Below, in pieces: positions 28,428-37,456 of a DNA stretch of 64,000 nt (within the stretch, counting starts at the first letter, position 1; the number at the start of each line of letters is the position of its first letter). The notes under the pieces were generated by a model. It was not told the origin of the DNA and did not search any database. It saw nothing but the letters and a program-made list of their open reading frames with translations. This stretch comes from Xanthobacteraceae bacterium (GTDB lineage: Bacteria; Pseudomonadota; Alphaproteobacteria; Rhizobiales; Xanthobacteraceae). The stretch is taken from NCBI GenBank assembly GCA_019746355.1, contig JAIESC010000067.1, forward strand, positions 62,001-126,000. Reading direction: 5' to 3'. A program made the position numbers and the translations under genes.

Positions 28428-28883
28428 GCGGCCCCATTTTCGGCGTTGGCTGCTACAATTTTCGTCGATGTGTTCGCTCAAGTCGGTCGACGTCGTGCCG
28501 ACCAGGCTCCGGCGAGAAAATTCCGGCCTTGCGTGCTGCCGATGCGCTCTTGCCAAGCGGAGGTCATCCAAGACGCACACTGTTCCGGAACTTTTGGGTT
28601 TCGTGACTCCATCATGTTAAGTCCCGGTGACAGCTTCGGAAGAAGCCGCACAAGCGCATGGAGAATCTTCCTGCCGACTCCGGGTTCCCGGCGGCGGCTG
28701 GCTGATTTCGTTTCAAGGTCCGTGCGCAAAGGCTCTCATCGAAAAATGGCTTTTGTCTGCGCAGCGTCATACAAAAATACCGGCGACGAAAATTCCGCCG
28801 ACAGGCGAAGCGTCACAGATTGTTCCCGATGGCCGCGATAGGCTCGGCGACAACCCGAGCAAGCTGGCGGTCACAGACACGCA
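28428..28883. other. Divergent intergenic region upstream of the GT4/GT2 operon
   Basis: This 456-base gap should hold promoters for the ChW-like gene (reverse) and the GT4 gene (forward). A copy of TCCATCATGTTA at 28608-28619 matches the repeats upstream of tolC. A GTG-started frame of 86 codons (28627-28887) ends in an ATGA overlap with the GT4 gene, but its codon third positions are only about half G/C, unlike genes here, so I do not call it. Confidence 0.55.
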
Positions 28884-30155
28884 ATGAAGAAAGTTTTATT
28901 CGTTCACAACAACTTCCCCGCTCAGTTCGTGCATATCGCACGCGCGCTTGCCCGACGGCCCGACGTCCAGCTCGCGGCGATCGGAACCAGCACCGCGCGG
29001 GCGATGCCGGGCGTGAAGCTTCGCAAGTACACGGTCGCGGATCAGGGCGTCACCGCCACCCATCCGTTTGCCAGACGCTTCGATCTGGAGTGCCGCAGGG
29101 CGGAAGAGGTCCTCTACGCCGCGTCCAACATCAGCTCGTCCGGTTTCATTCCGGATCTCATTCTCGCGCACCCCGGCTGGGGCGAAACGCTGCCGCTGCG
29201 GTCGATCTTTCCGAAAGCACGGATCGTGACCTACTGCGAGATGTTCTATCGGACCAAAGGGCAGGACGTCGGATTTGATCGCGAGTTCCCCAAAGTCGGG
29301 CTCGACGGCGACGTCAACATCCAACTGAAGAATGCCGCAACGCTACTGGCCTTGACGGATTGCGACGCTGGCCTCTCGCCCACGCAGTGGCAGAAATCGA
29401 CGTTTCCGGCCGAGTATCATGACAAGATCGAGGTCATCCATGACGGCGTCAACGTCAACGCGGTGAAGCCCGCGAGCGACGCCAAATTCAGATTGCCGAA
29501 CGGCCGGGTTTTGACGCGAGCCGATCAGGTTCTGACATTTGTCGGACGAAGCTTTGAGCCGCTCAGAGGCTTTCACATCTTCATGCGGGCCTTGCCGCGC
29601 ATTCTGGCAAAACAAAAGAAAGCACAGGTTGTGATCGTGGGCGGCGCGGGCAAGCCTTACGGCTTTTCGCCGCCGCAAGGCCGAACGTGGCGCTCGGTCT
29701 TTGTCGACGAAATTGCCGATCAGGTCGATGCGAGCCGAATCCATTTCACCGGACCGTTAGCGTACGCGGACTACCTGCGCGTCCTGCAGGTCTCGACGGC
29801 GCATGTGTATCTCACCTATCCGTTCGTACTCTCCTGGTCGCTGCTGGAAGCGATGAGCGCCGGCTGCCTGGTGATCGGCTCCGATACGCCTCCGGTTCGG
29901 GAGGTCATGGACTCGACAAACGGAATTCTGGTGCCCTTTCACGACGCCAACAAGCTGGCCAACGCCGCCATCGAAGCGCTGGCGCATCCGCGGCGATTCG
30001 ACAGGCACCGGGCCCGCGCACGTGAAATGGTGGTCGAACGCTTCGACCTGAAACGTGTCTGTCTGCCGAAGCTGCTGGACTTCCTGGAGTTCGATGCAGG
30101 CGAAAAGCCCACGGCCGCAGACGAGCCTGTCTCGTTCCACAAAGAAGCAGTCTAA
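28884..30155 (+). CDS. Glycosyltransferase family 4 (GT-B)
   Basis: The 423-residue protein begins MKKVLFVHNNFPAQF, the usual first strand and loop of a GT-B N-domain. It has LSPTQWQKSTFPAEYHDKIEVIHDGVN in the linker region, then FVGRSFEPLRGFHIFMRALP and VYLTYPFVLSWSLLEAMSAGCLVIGSDTPPVREV, in which the E of LLEAM lies in the donor-binding E-x7-E region. The context suggests a sugar transferase for the same glycan. It is followed 11 bases later by the GT2 multidomain gene, so cotranscribed. Confidence 0.88.
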   Translation: MKKVLFVHNNFPAQFVHIARALARRPDVQLAAIGTSTARAMPGVKLRKYTVADQGVTATHPFARRFDLECRRAEEVLYAASNISSSGFIPDLILAHPGWGETLPLRSIFPKARIVTYCEMFYRTKGQDVGFDREFPKVGLDGDVNIQLKNAATLLALTDCDAGLSPTQWQKSTFPAEYHDKIEVIHDGVNVNAVKPASDAKFRLPNGRVLTRADQVLTFVGRSFEPLRGFHIFMRALPRILAKQKKAQVVIVGGAGKPYGFSPPQGRTWRSVFVDEIADQVDASRIHFTGPLAYADYLRVLQVSTAHVYLTYPFVLSWSLLEAMSAGCLVIGSDTPPVREVMDSTNGILVPFHDANKLANAAIEALAHPRRFDRHRARAREMVVERFDLKRVCLPKLLDFLEFDAGEKPTAADEPVSFHKEAV

Positions 30156-30166
30156 GGCGGGCGGTT

Positions 30167-32845
30167 ATGGCAGCTCGTCGACGCAAACATGCGGCCACGA
30201 AAGACCGTTCGACGGACCCATTTGCCCCCGTATTGCTGGACGACGAGCGGCATCACGAGGCGCTCGAGAAGCTTGCCGTACAGGCAATGTCTTCCGGAAA
30301 TTTCCGGGACGCCTTCAAGTACGCCGACCGCCGCTGCCGCATTCCCCCGCTGGCGCAAGCCTATCACTATGTGCTGCGGGCCGAGGCTTCCTATCAGATG
30401 GGCGAGCGCGATGCCGCGATTGGCGACATTTCGCGTGCGCTGGAGCTCTTGCCCGAAGACCTCACCGCCAATCGGCGAATGCTGGCCTGGGCGGAGGGCG
30501 CCGAGCAACGCCAGGCCGCGCAGGTTCTTGTTCGCTGCGAGCAGGATCTCAAGGTCCTGGCGAAGGCCGTTTCGTTGCTGCGCAAGGGCCGCAAGCGCGC
30601 GGCTTTTGGCGCGATCCGTTATACGGACACCGAAATCTTCGGATGGGCTTCGTGGCCGGGCCGCAGCTTGCCGAAATTGCGGATCGAGGGTGACAGCACG
30701 GTCATCGAGACGCTTGCGGCCGATCCCCGGCATCCGCTGCGGACGCCGGACAGCCATGCCGTGACCTTTTCGCGATCGCGACCGCGATCCAATGCGACGC
30801 AGACCGTGTCCCTTTCCGTGCGCCAGAAGGCGTTTTGTGAACTGCGGCTGCCGCCCAACCATCGGGACGGGCACCCTGCCGATCGAATTCACCGGCGCAA
30901 CACTTCGGCACAGGGCAGCGACGCCAGAACGCAAAACCCAGCCGCCAAGCGCTCGTCAGATCAAGACGATCCCCTGACGGTCATCGTGCCCATCTACGAC
31001 GACTACGAGGCGACCAAGGACTGTCTGGAGAGCTTGCTGGCGGCGTTTCGCGGAGAGCCGCAGGCCCGCGCCGTTTTGGTGAACGACGCCTCCCCCGACC
31101 CACGGATCGCCGATCTCGTTCGCAAGCTTGCGAACAATAAATTTGTGCGGCTCGTTGAGAACGAGCGAAACCTCGGCTTCGTCCACTCCGTCAATCTTGC
31201 GTTTTCGAAGGTCGCCGAGGGCGACGTCATCCTGTTGAACGCGGACACGATCGTGCCGGATGGCTTCATAACGCGCCTGCGATCGGCCGCACGCGCGTTC
31301 CCCGATATCGGCACCGTCGTACCGCTTTCCAACAACGGCGAGTTCACCAGCTTTCCGACGCCGAACAAGCCCAATCCGGTGCGGTCACCGCAGGATGTCA
31401 GTCTTCTCGACGCCATTGCCGCGGACGTGAACAAAGACAAGATCATCGACATCCCCAACGGGACGGGATTTTGTCTCTACATCACCCGCGAATGCCTGGA
31501 CGCCGCAGGCCCGCTATCAGACGCGTTCGAGCGCGGATATCTGGAGGATGCCGATTTCTGCCTGCGCGCACGCGAACTGGGTTTTCGCAATGTCTGCGCG
31601 CCGTCGGTCTATGTCGGCCACGTGGGCTCGCGCTCGTTCGGCGCCGAGAAGCGCTCGCTGGTGATGCGAAATATCGGAAAACTCGAAGCCCGGTTCAGCG
31701 ACTACCGTGCGGAATGCGCCGCGTTCATCAAGGCTGACCCGCTCAAGCAAAGCCGCGCGGCCATCGAGCGGCGGAGCCCGTCGCTGAGCGACGGCGTGGT
31801 GCTGTTGGTTGGAGGCAGGCTTGCAGACGGAGCCGTTGTCGAGGCGCGCGCCGAACAACTCGCAAACGACGGGCAAAAGGTTCTGATCGTGTCGGGCAAC
31901 GCCTTGTCGCCGGACCAGACCGTCAAAATCGCCCATCCATTCGAGGACATTCCTCAATCGCTCCAGTTCGAGATCGCAAGGCCCGAAGAGCGAAGCGCAC
32001 TGGCCGAATATGTTGCAATGCTGCGTCCCTCCCGGGTCGAGATCGCGGAGCCGGCCTGTGCGCCGGACGCACTGCTCGACCTTCTGCGGGCCGCCGGAAC
32101 GCCAATCGACATCCTTGTCAGCGATGGTGGACTGATCTGCCCCCGCGGCACATGTCTCGGCAGCAACGGCACGGCTTGCGAGGCGCTGCAAGGAGCCCCC
32201 TGCTCGGGATGCCTATCCACGCCGGATATTGCAACGCACCCCGTCTGGGTGAATTCCTGGCGATCCAAGTGGCAGGACGTTGTCTGCCGGGCTGACCACG
32301 TCCTCGCGCCTTGCCCGCACGCACGACAATTCGCGAAGCAGTTTCTCCCGCGCGCCGCCAAGATTGTCGAACTCGACATCCGTCAAACGGCGCAGGTTGA
32401 GGCCATCGCCAGTCCCGACCGTGACGCGAAGGCGTTGGGGTTTCTAGCGATGGATGCCGACGTGCACGACCACCGCATGATGGGCCAGGTCGTGCGCGCC
32501 CTGACGCGCGATCTGCCCGGAACCGAAGTCGTGACGATCGGTCACACGCTCAATGACCTGGATCTGATGAAGCTCGACAACGTCTCCGTCACCGGCCGCG
32601 TCGAGTTCAAGGAACTGGGCCGCGTTCTGCGGCAATACGGTGTCAGGGCTGTGTTCGCGGCCATGCGCCGGCCACTGTTCGGGCATCCGATGATCGCTGC
32701 GCTCGCCGCAGCAGGCTTTCCCGTGGCGCTATTCGACTGGTCCTTCGGCAAGGCTCCGGTCCCCGCATCCAATCTGGCCATCGATCCCGGTGCGCCGGAC
32801 GAAGCGGTGGCGGCCAAATTGAAGCGCTGGTTTTCCAGGCTTTGA
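30167..32845 (+). CDS. Multidomain glycosyltransferase: TPR-like, GW-type beta domain, GT2, C-terminal domain
   Basis: The protein has 892 residues. Residues ~28-130 are helical pairs resembling TPR units. Residues ~147-230 form a beta domain containing IFGWASWPGRSLPKLRIEG, like the GW domains in two other island proteins. Residues ~270-500 are a family 2 glycosyltransferase (TVIVPIYDDYEATKDCLESLL, ILLNADTIVPDGF with the DxD-equivalent NAD, and YLEDADFCLRARELGF with the ED catalytic region). Residues ~530-892 are a GT-B-like or regulatory domain with a Cys-rich patch (GTCLGSNGTACEALQGAPC) that may bind a metal. Rhamnosyltransferase-like GT2s have similar cores; the donor sugar is unknown. Probably cytosolic. 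Confidence 0.82.
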   Translation: MAARRRKHAATKDRSTDPFAPVLLDDERHHEALEKLAVQAMSSGNFRDAFKYADRRCRIPPLAQAYHYVLRAEASYQMGERDAAIGDISRALELLPEDLTANRRMLAWAEGAEQRQAAQVLVRCEQDLKVLAKAVSLLRKGRKRAAFGAIRYTDTEIFGWASWPGRSLPKLRIEGDSTVIETLAADPRHPLRTPDSHAVTFSRSRPRSNATQTVSLSVRQKAFCELRLPPNHRDGHPADRIHRRNTSAQGSDARTQNPAAKRSSDQDDPLTVIVPIYDDYEATKDCLESLLAAFRGEPQARAVLVNDASPDPRIADLVRKLANNKFVRLVENERNLGFVHSVNLAFSKVAEGDVILLNADTIVPDGFITRLRSAARAFPDIGTVVPLSNNGEFTSFPTPNKPNPVRSPQDVSLLDAIAADVNKDKIIDIPNGTGFCLYITRECLDAAGPLSDAFERGYLEDADFCLRARELGFRNVCAPSVYVGHVGSRSFGAEKRSLVMRNIGKLEARFSDYRAECAAFIKADPLKQSRAAIERRSPSLSDGVVLLVGGRLADGAVVEARAEQLANDGQKVLIVSGNALSPDQTVKIAHPFEDIPQSLQFEIARPEERSALAEYVAMLRPSRVEIAEPACAPDALLDLLRAAGTPIDILVSDGGLICPRGTCLGSNGTACEALQGAPCSGCLSTPDIATHPVWVNSWRSKWQDVVCRADHVLAPCPHARQFAKQFLPRAAKIVELDIRQTAQVEAIASPDRDAKALGFLAMDADVHDHRMMGQVVRALTRDLPGTEVVTIGHTLNDLDLMKLDNVSVTGRVEFKELGRVLRQYGVRAVFAAMRRPLFGHPMIAALAAAGFPVALFDWSFGKAPVPASNLAIDPGAPDEAVAAKLKRWFSRL

Positions 32846-32969
32846 TCGGCCGCTCTCGCACGAAACGCTCGCGAAAATCTGACGAGTGGCAATGCCCGCT
32901 GAAGCGCAACGCCACATTTCAGCCGTTGCATCGCAGCACAAAGCGCGGGTCGTAACCTGAGGGAATCCG

Positions 32970-34193
32970 ATGAGGCCATCGAGACTGCTGATTCCAACAG
33001 AACGCCCCTCGCCGCTGAGCCGGAGCAGCACCATCCTGACGCGCGTCATTGCCGCTGGACTGTTGTGCCTCGCCGGCGCTACAGCCGCGCACGCGGAACG
33101 CGATCTCACGCTCACCATCGCCGGCCAGGAAGAAATCGTCGCCACAGCCGAGCAGATGAACTGCAAGCCCAACAGGGGACGGGGGATCGACGTCACCGAC
33201 ATGCCGGTCAGCGCGTTTCGGCGCGCCGACGGATCGGTGGTCCTGCTCGCCGGAAACCGCTTCAACTGGTTCTTCGAGGGGCCGAACCTCGACCAGGTTC
33301 GCCGCAAGAGTTGCGACCAGATCCTGGAGTCGGCCGAAAGCAGCGACCCATCGCAGTATCGCGACAAGGAGTGGGTCACCGCGCTCTACTCCAAGGACGG
33401 CAAATACGTGCTCGGGTTCGTGCACAACGAATACCACGGCGAGGATCACGGCCAGAGCGAATGCGTCATCCGCAGCGCCAGCGACCGCGTCTGCTGGTAC
33501 GCCTCCTCGACCATGATCGAATCCCGTGACGGCGGCCGCAGCTTCAGCCGCCCGCCGGTACCAGCCAGCGTGCTGATCTCGCTGCCCTATGAGTACAAGC
33601 CCGGCATGCGCCGCGGCGGCGTCTCCGTGCCGAAGGCGGTCGGCAATCCCAAAGACGGCAAGGTGTATGTCTTCGCAAGCTACGTCGACCGCAACACGGG
33701 CGCGAGGATCGGCCAGTGCGTGTTCCGCAACGCGGGGACCGAACTCACCGGATGGGAGATGTGGAGCGGCAACGAGTTCAAAAAATACGATTCCAACCCT
33801 TATGCCTGCAACGGCGCCTGCACCGGCAATCGCTCCCCCTGCGAGCCGGTCATGGATGACAACATTTTCAGCATCCGATACGTCCCGGCGAAGCAGATGT
33901 TCGTGGCGCTCGGCTTTCGCCAGAACAAGGTGATCTACCGATCATCGACCGACCTCACGAACTGGAGCGAGCGCAAGGTTCTGCTGGAAGCGCCGCAATT
34001 CATGCAATGGAAGCAAGGCGACGCAGGCCGGCCGCAGTGGTACTACTCGCTGCTCGACCCGACGAGCGGCAGCCGCAATTTCGATACGTTGGAGTCCCGG
34101 CCCTATCTGTATTTTACCAGGTTCCGGGTCGACAACGGCAGGATCAACAATGGGCGGCGCGACCTCGTCCGGGCGCCGCTGCGCCTCGAGTAG
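32970..34193 (+). CDS. Exported protein, possible beta-propeller glycan-binding or glycosidase-like
   Basis: The 407-residue protein has an N-terminal signal sequence (ILTRVIAAGLLCLAGATAAHA, cleavage after AHA near residue 42). The mature part has repeated Gly/Asp/Trp-rich strands (SKDGKYVLGFVHNEYHG, SRDGGRSFSRPP and STDLTNWSERKVLLE). The S/T-x-D-G/L-x-x-W pattern resembles the Asp-box or propeller blades of sialidases and GH43-like enzymes. Several Cys pairs suggest disulfides in the periplasm. No catalytic triad can be assigned. Its place between glycosyltransferase genes and the beta-helix gene points to glycan processing or binding. Confidence 0.65.
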   Translation: MRPSRLLIPTERPSPLSRSSTILTRVIAAGLLCLAGATAAHAERDLTLTIAGQEEIVATAEQMNCKPNRGRGIDVTDMPVSAFRRADGSVVLLAGNRFNWFFEGPNLDQVRRKSCDQILESAESSDPSQYRDKEWVTALYSKDGKYVLGFVHNEYHGEDHGQSECVIRSASDRVCWYASSTMIESRDGGRSFSRPPVPASVLISLPYEYKPGMRRGGVSVPKAVGNPKDGKVYVFASYVDRNTGARIGQCVFRNAGTELTGWEMWSGNEFKKYDSNPYACNGACTGNRSPCEPVMDDNIFSIRYVPAKQMFVALGFRQNKVIYRSSTDLTNWSERKVLLEAPQFMQWKQGDAGRPQWYYSLLDPTSGSRNFDTLESRPYLYFTRFRVDNGRINNGRRDLVRAPLRLE

Positions 34194-34255
34194 AATTTGC
34201 CGCAGTGTCCGGAAGGCCGCTTGGCGAAACTCTGCGTTGAACGCGGGAGACGGCA

Positions 34256-36424
34256 ATGGCCGGCAAGCGGGCGCAGTTGATCACGCGACGCGCCTTTCTC
34301 GGATCGCTCTCCGCCGCCCCGTTCGGCGGCCCGGGCAGGGCTGCGTTGGCCGCTTCCGGCTGGTTCGCCACAGGCTTCGCCCCGCTCACCACGAAAGGTC
34401 TTGTGAGAGCGTGGGACCCCGACGCACCCGCGGCATTGGGTCGTTTCGAGACGATGGAAATTCCCGGCGCATGGGGGACCAAAGCGTCGCTTGCTGCCGC
34501 GCCGACAGGCGGCCCCGCCCTGGTGACGGATCTCGGGCCGCTGGGACAGAGCGCTCTCAAATTCGAAGCCGTGGCACCGGCCTGTTGCCAATTTGCGCAA
34601 GTCGCGCTTCGCGGCTTCACGATCGCGATGGCGATCGCGCCAAGGTCGTTCGAGCGCGAGATGACACTGTTGAGCACGCGCGGCCTCGCGACTTCATTCA
34701 TCCAGCTGGCGGCCGGTGACCACGACATCTGCAGAAAAGTCGAGATCAGGTTTCACGGCCTGGGCAAGAGCATCGAGCTGGTCACGGCCGATCCCATCAA
34801 CACCAACATGCAGGTCGTCATCCTGTCTTACGACCCATCGGTGAACGACGGGACGGCGGAGATCCATCTCGACGGCGCGCGGGGAACGTCCGTCTCGCGC
34901 ATCGGCGCACAATCTCTGGTGCTGGACAGCATGGCGGCCGATGCCGGCCGTGCATCGCTGTCCGGCATTGTCGGACCGGTCCTGATCTATGACCGGGCGC
35001 TGCCCGAATCAGAACTCAAGGCGCTTTCCGTCCAGCTTGGGCAGACGTGGAGCGGCCGGACGCTCTACGTCGCCGCCGATGGCGACGATCAGAGCGACGC
35101 GCCGTGGAGCCAGCGAACGCCATGGGCGAGCCTGCAACGGGCGCTTCGTTTCAACTACCACGGCGGCGAAACCATTGCGCCCAAAGGCGGCGACATCTTC
35201 AGACCGGCGGGAACGCTGGCGCCGGCTGTGGCGGGGGCGGGCAACGACAAGCGGATCATCGTCGACGGCGCGCTCTGGGGCACGGGCAAGGCGCAGCTCC
35301 GGTGGTCGACAACCCCGGCGCTCACCCCGGTCTCCGGAACGGTCTACTCGGCTGGAACGCTCGCCAGCGATCCGGCCGGATACGTATTCTACGTCCCCAG
35401 CGGCGCGGTCGCCTTCAAGGAGCGGTATTCGACCAACGTCGTGCGCCTGACGCGCGACACGCAGGCGTTGCCCGGCCCCGGGAAATGGACGCGAGACGAA
35501 CGCACCAACACTCTCTATGTGAATGCGGGTGTCGCGCTCGCCGCGGGCGAGATCGAGGTGTCTACCCCGACCCGGCGGCTGCAGATGGTGATCAACAAGC
35601 AATACTGGACCTGGCGCAACATCGTCAGCGCGTTCGCGGACGGCCGCGGCTGGAGCGTCGCAGCCCAAAGCACAGGCGACATTACGCTGGACGGACTGGA
35701 GGCCTGGTTCTGCCAGAGCGACGGCTTCGACACGTTCGGAAACCTCGCGAACGTCAAGCTGATCGGGTGCAAGGCGCTCTACAACGGCAATGGTCCGGCC
35801 GTTGGCGGCGCCCCGGGAGACGGCTTCTCCCATCACGGCACGTCGCAAGTGGACCATGTCCGGTGCGAGGCCTGGTGGAACGACAAGGCCGGTTTCCACC
35901 ATCAAACCGGCACCAGGACGACACACGATCGCTGCATCGCCGTCGGCACCAGTCCCTACCGCACGACGACAGGCCCTCGCGAGGCACAGGACAACGGCGG
36001 CTTCATGAGCGTGACGAACTCGGTCGCGGTGGTGCCGGTGGGGGCGGCTTCGCCTTATGCCATCGAGGCAAAGACAAACACCGGAACGTCCTTCTCGGCG
36101 TTCAACAATATTCTCTATTCTCTTTCCAAAGGGTCGCAGGGGATTGGCATCTGGCAGGTGCATGCCTCCGGCACGGTCACCGCACGCGACAACGTCGTGG
36201 TGGGTTTCGAGATCGGCGTGCGCAAGCCCGACGGGCCGGGGCGATTGGTGCACGGCCGCAACTGCTATCACGGCAACGGCAGAAACTATGCCGGAACGGC
36301 CCCCGACGTTTCCGACATCGTGGCGGACCCGCAGTTTGTCGACGAGGCGCGCTACGATTTCAGGCTTGCACCGTCTTCGCCGTGCCTGCACGGATCGGCC
36401 GTGATCGGACCGAAAGTCCGATAA
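34256..36424 (+). CDS. Tat-exported right-handed beta-helix protein with LamG-like domain
   Basis: The 722-residue protein has a twin-arginine signal (TRRAFLGSLSAAP, residues ~10-22). Residues ~110-265 form a LamG/concanavalin-like domain (MTLLSTRG, AEIHLDGARGTSVSRIGAQ and LIYDRALPESELKAL, a typical last strand). The C-terminal ~400 residues contain parallel beta-helix rungs with Asn/Asp turns (ITLDGLEAWFCQSDGFDTFGNLANVKLIGCKALYNGNGP, and NKAGFHHQTGTRTTHDRCIAVGT). Such proteins are often polysaccharide lyases or hydrolases, so it may trim or release the island's exopolymer. It follows the exported propeller-like gene by 62 bases. Confidence 0.8.
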   Translation: MAGKRAQLITRRAFLGSLSAAPFGGPGRAALAASGWFATGFAPLTTKGLVRAWDPDAPAALGRFETMEIPGAWGTKASLAAAPTGGPALVTDLGPLGQSALKFEAVAPACCQFAQVALRGFTIAMAIAPRSFEREMTLLSTRGLATSFIQLAAGDHDICRKVEIRFHGLGKSIELVTADPINTNMQVVILSYDPSVNDGTAEIHLDGARGTSVSRIGAQSLVLDSMAADAGRASLSGIVGPVLIYDRALPESELKALSVQLGQTWSGRTLYVAADGDDQSDAPWSQRTPWASLQRALRFNYHGGETIAPKGGDIFRPAGTLAPAVAGAGNDKRIIVDGALWGTGKAQLRWSTTPALTPVSGTVYSAGTLASDPAGYVFYVPSGAVAFKERYSTNVVRLTRDTQALPGPGKWTRDERTNTLYVNAGVALAAGEIEVSTPTRRLQMVINKQYWTWRNIVSAFADGRGWSVAAQSTGDITLDGLEAWFCQSDGFDTFGNLANVKLIGCKALYNGNGPAVGGAPGDGFSHHGTSQVDHVRCEAWWNDKAGFHHQTGTRTTHDRCIAVGTSPYRTTTGPREAQDNGGFMSVTNSVAVVPVGAASPYAIEAKTNTGTSFSAFNNILYSLSKGSQGIGIWQVHASGTVTARDNVVVGFEIGVRKPDGPGRLVHGRNCYHGNGRNYAGTAPDVSDIVADPQFVDEARYDFRLAPSSPCLHGSAVIGPKVR

Positions 36425-36426
36425 CG

Positions 36427-36441
36427 GCCGGCAAAGCCGGC
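36427..36441. terminator. GC-rich hairpin after the beta-helix gene
   Basis: GCCGGC-AAA-GCCGGC forms a 6-bp perfect stem three bases after the beta-helix stop codon, in the 34-base convergent gap before the ACP stop. There is no T-run, so it may stabilise ends or act with Rho rather than terminate alone. Confidence 0.4.
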
Positions 36442-36458
36442 GGGTCCAGCCATCGCGC

Positions 36459-36710
36459 CTATGCTTGCTGCGAAACCGCCGACGAGCACAGGTCGATGAT
36501 GTCGCCAACGTTCTGGACCGAGCCGACTTTGGCAACGTCGAATTCGACGCCGAAGGTCTCTTCCAGTCCGAGTATGAGGCTGACATGCGTCGTGGAGTCC
36601 CAGCCGTTCAGACCACCCACAGCCGTTGTCTCGGAAACCTTTTCGGCTCCAATCGAAAAGTGATCCGCGACGCATCCGATCACTTTATCGGCGACGATTT
36701 TACGATCCAT
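36459..36710 (-). CDS. Acyl carrier protein
   Basis: This is an 83-residue acidic four-helix carrier protein. The phosphopantetheine attachment serine is S39 in the GWDSTTH motif (the DSL-equivalent), followed by the helix HVSLILGLEETFGVEF typical of ACP/PCP proteins. Not the fatty-acid AcpP by sequence. It is the last gene of the reverse operon with the adenylation enzyme, GNAT and LpxL-like genes, so it is the probable carrier for the activated acid. Confidence 0.9.
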   Translation of the reverse strand: MDRKIVADKVIGCVADHFSIGAEKVSETTAVGGLNGWDSTTHVSLILGLEETFGVEFDVAKVGSVQNVGDIIDLCSSAVSQQA

Positions 36711-36773
36711 CCACCTGCTCCGCTGAAGTTGCGCTGGTTTTCGGTATGGGCCAGGCTCTGCCCTGCCTGCCTG

Positions 36774-37391
36774 CTATGCCGCTTGGCTCCGATCGAGCAC
36801 CATCGCGCGAAAGAGATGTGGCCCATCGGATAAGAAGGAAAATCCAAGCTTTGAATAGAAGCGAATTGCCGTCGTGTTATCCTTGTGAACGTGCAGGGTG
36901 CAGAAGCGCGGCCTCTTCGCTTCCAGGAAACCCTGCATGATTTCGGTTCCGGCGCCGCTGCCGCGAACGCCGCCATCGACGGCGAGCCGCGACACATACG
37001 TGCTCTCGATCTTCAGCGGCTCCAACGAGGCGCTGAACGCCTTGACGGCAGCCGTGAATTTTACCGCCCGATCCCTGTCGAGCGAACGCAAAATTGCAAG
37101 AAGACTGCCCTTTTGCGCGGCCGGCAACGTCGCCGTGCCCACAGCAGACAGTGACGCGACGTCCACCTGATCTCTACGGAGCGCGTAGGTGTTCTCCAAT
37201 TCGGTGCCCGGCAGAGCGATCTGCCGGGCGACGATTTGCAGCATCTCGGGCTCCGGCACCGGGATGAGGTCATAGAACTCGGGGGACGCGGCGTATGTGA
37301 GCTTCGCAAACGCAAACGCCTTTCCAGCGTCTTTCTCGATCTCCTCGCGGCTAAGCCTGCGAAGGTTGGTGTCCATGCCTTGACTGGTCAT
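36774..37391 (-). CDS. GNAT-family acyltransferase
   Basis: The 205-residue GNAT-fold protein has the acyl-CoA/pantetheine loop VRGSGAGTEIM (Q/R-x-x-G-x-G/A, around 141-151) and the terminal strand pair TLHVHKDNTTAIRFYSKLGF typical of the family. It would transfer an acyl group from CoA or a carrier protein to an amine. The location between the adenylation and ACP genes suggests it modifies the acid or sugar handled by this operon. The ATG at 37391 is used; the alternative at Met6 is possible. Confidence 0.8.
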   Translation of the reverse strand: MTSQGMDTNLRRLSREEIEKDAGKAFAFAKLTYAASPEFYDLIPVPEPEMLQIVARQIALPGTELENTYALRRDQVDVASLSAVGTATLPAAQKGSLLAILRSLDRDRAVKFTAAVKAFSASLEPLKIESTYVSRLAVDGGVRGSGAGTEIMQGFLEAKRPRFCTLHVHKDNTTAIRFYSKLGFSFLSDGPHLFRAMVLDRSQAA

Positions 37392-37456
37392 TGCTTGTCA
37401 TTGCCGTCGCACGGACAGGCTTTTCCTCGCGACGCCGATGCTCCTCGGGCTTGTTG

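Noticed and set aside
28627..28887. 86-codon GTG-started frame ending in an ATGA overlap with the GT4 gene
   Set aside because: Third codon positions are only about half G/C, unlike real genes here, and the sequence has no recognisable pattern; the overlap is probably chance.
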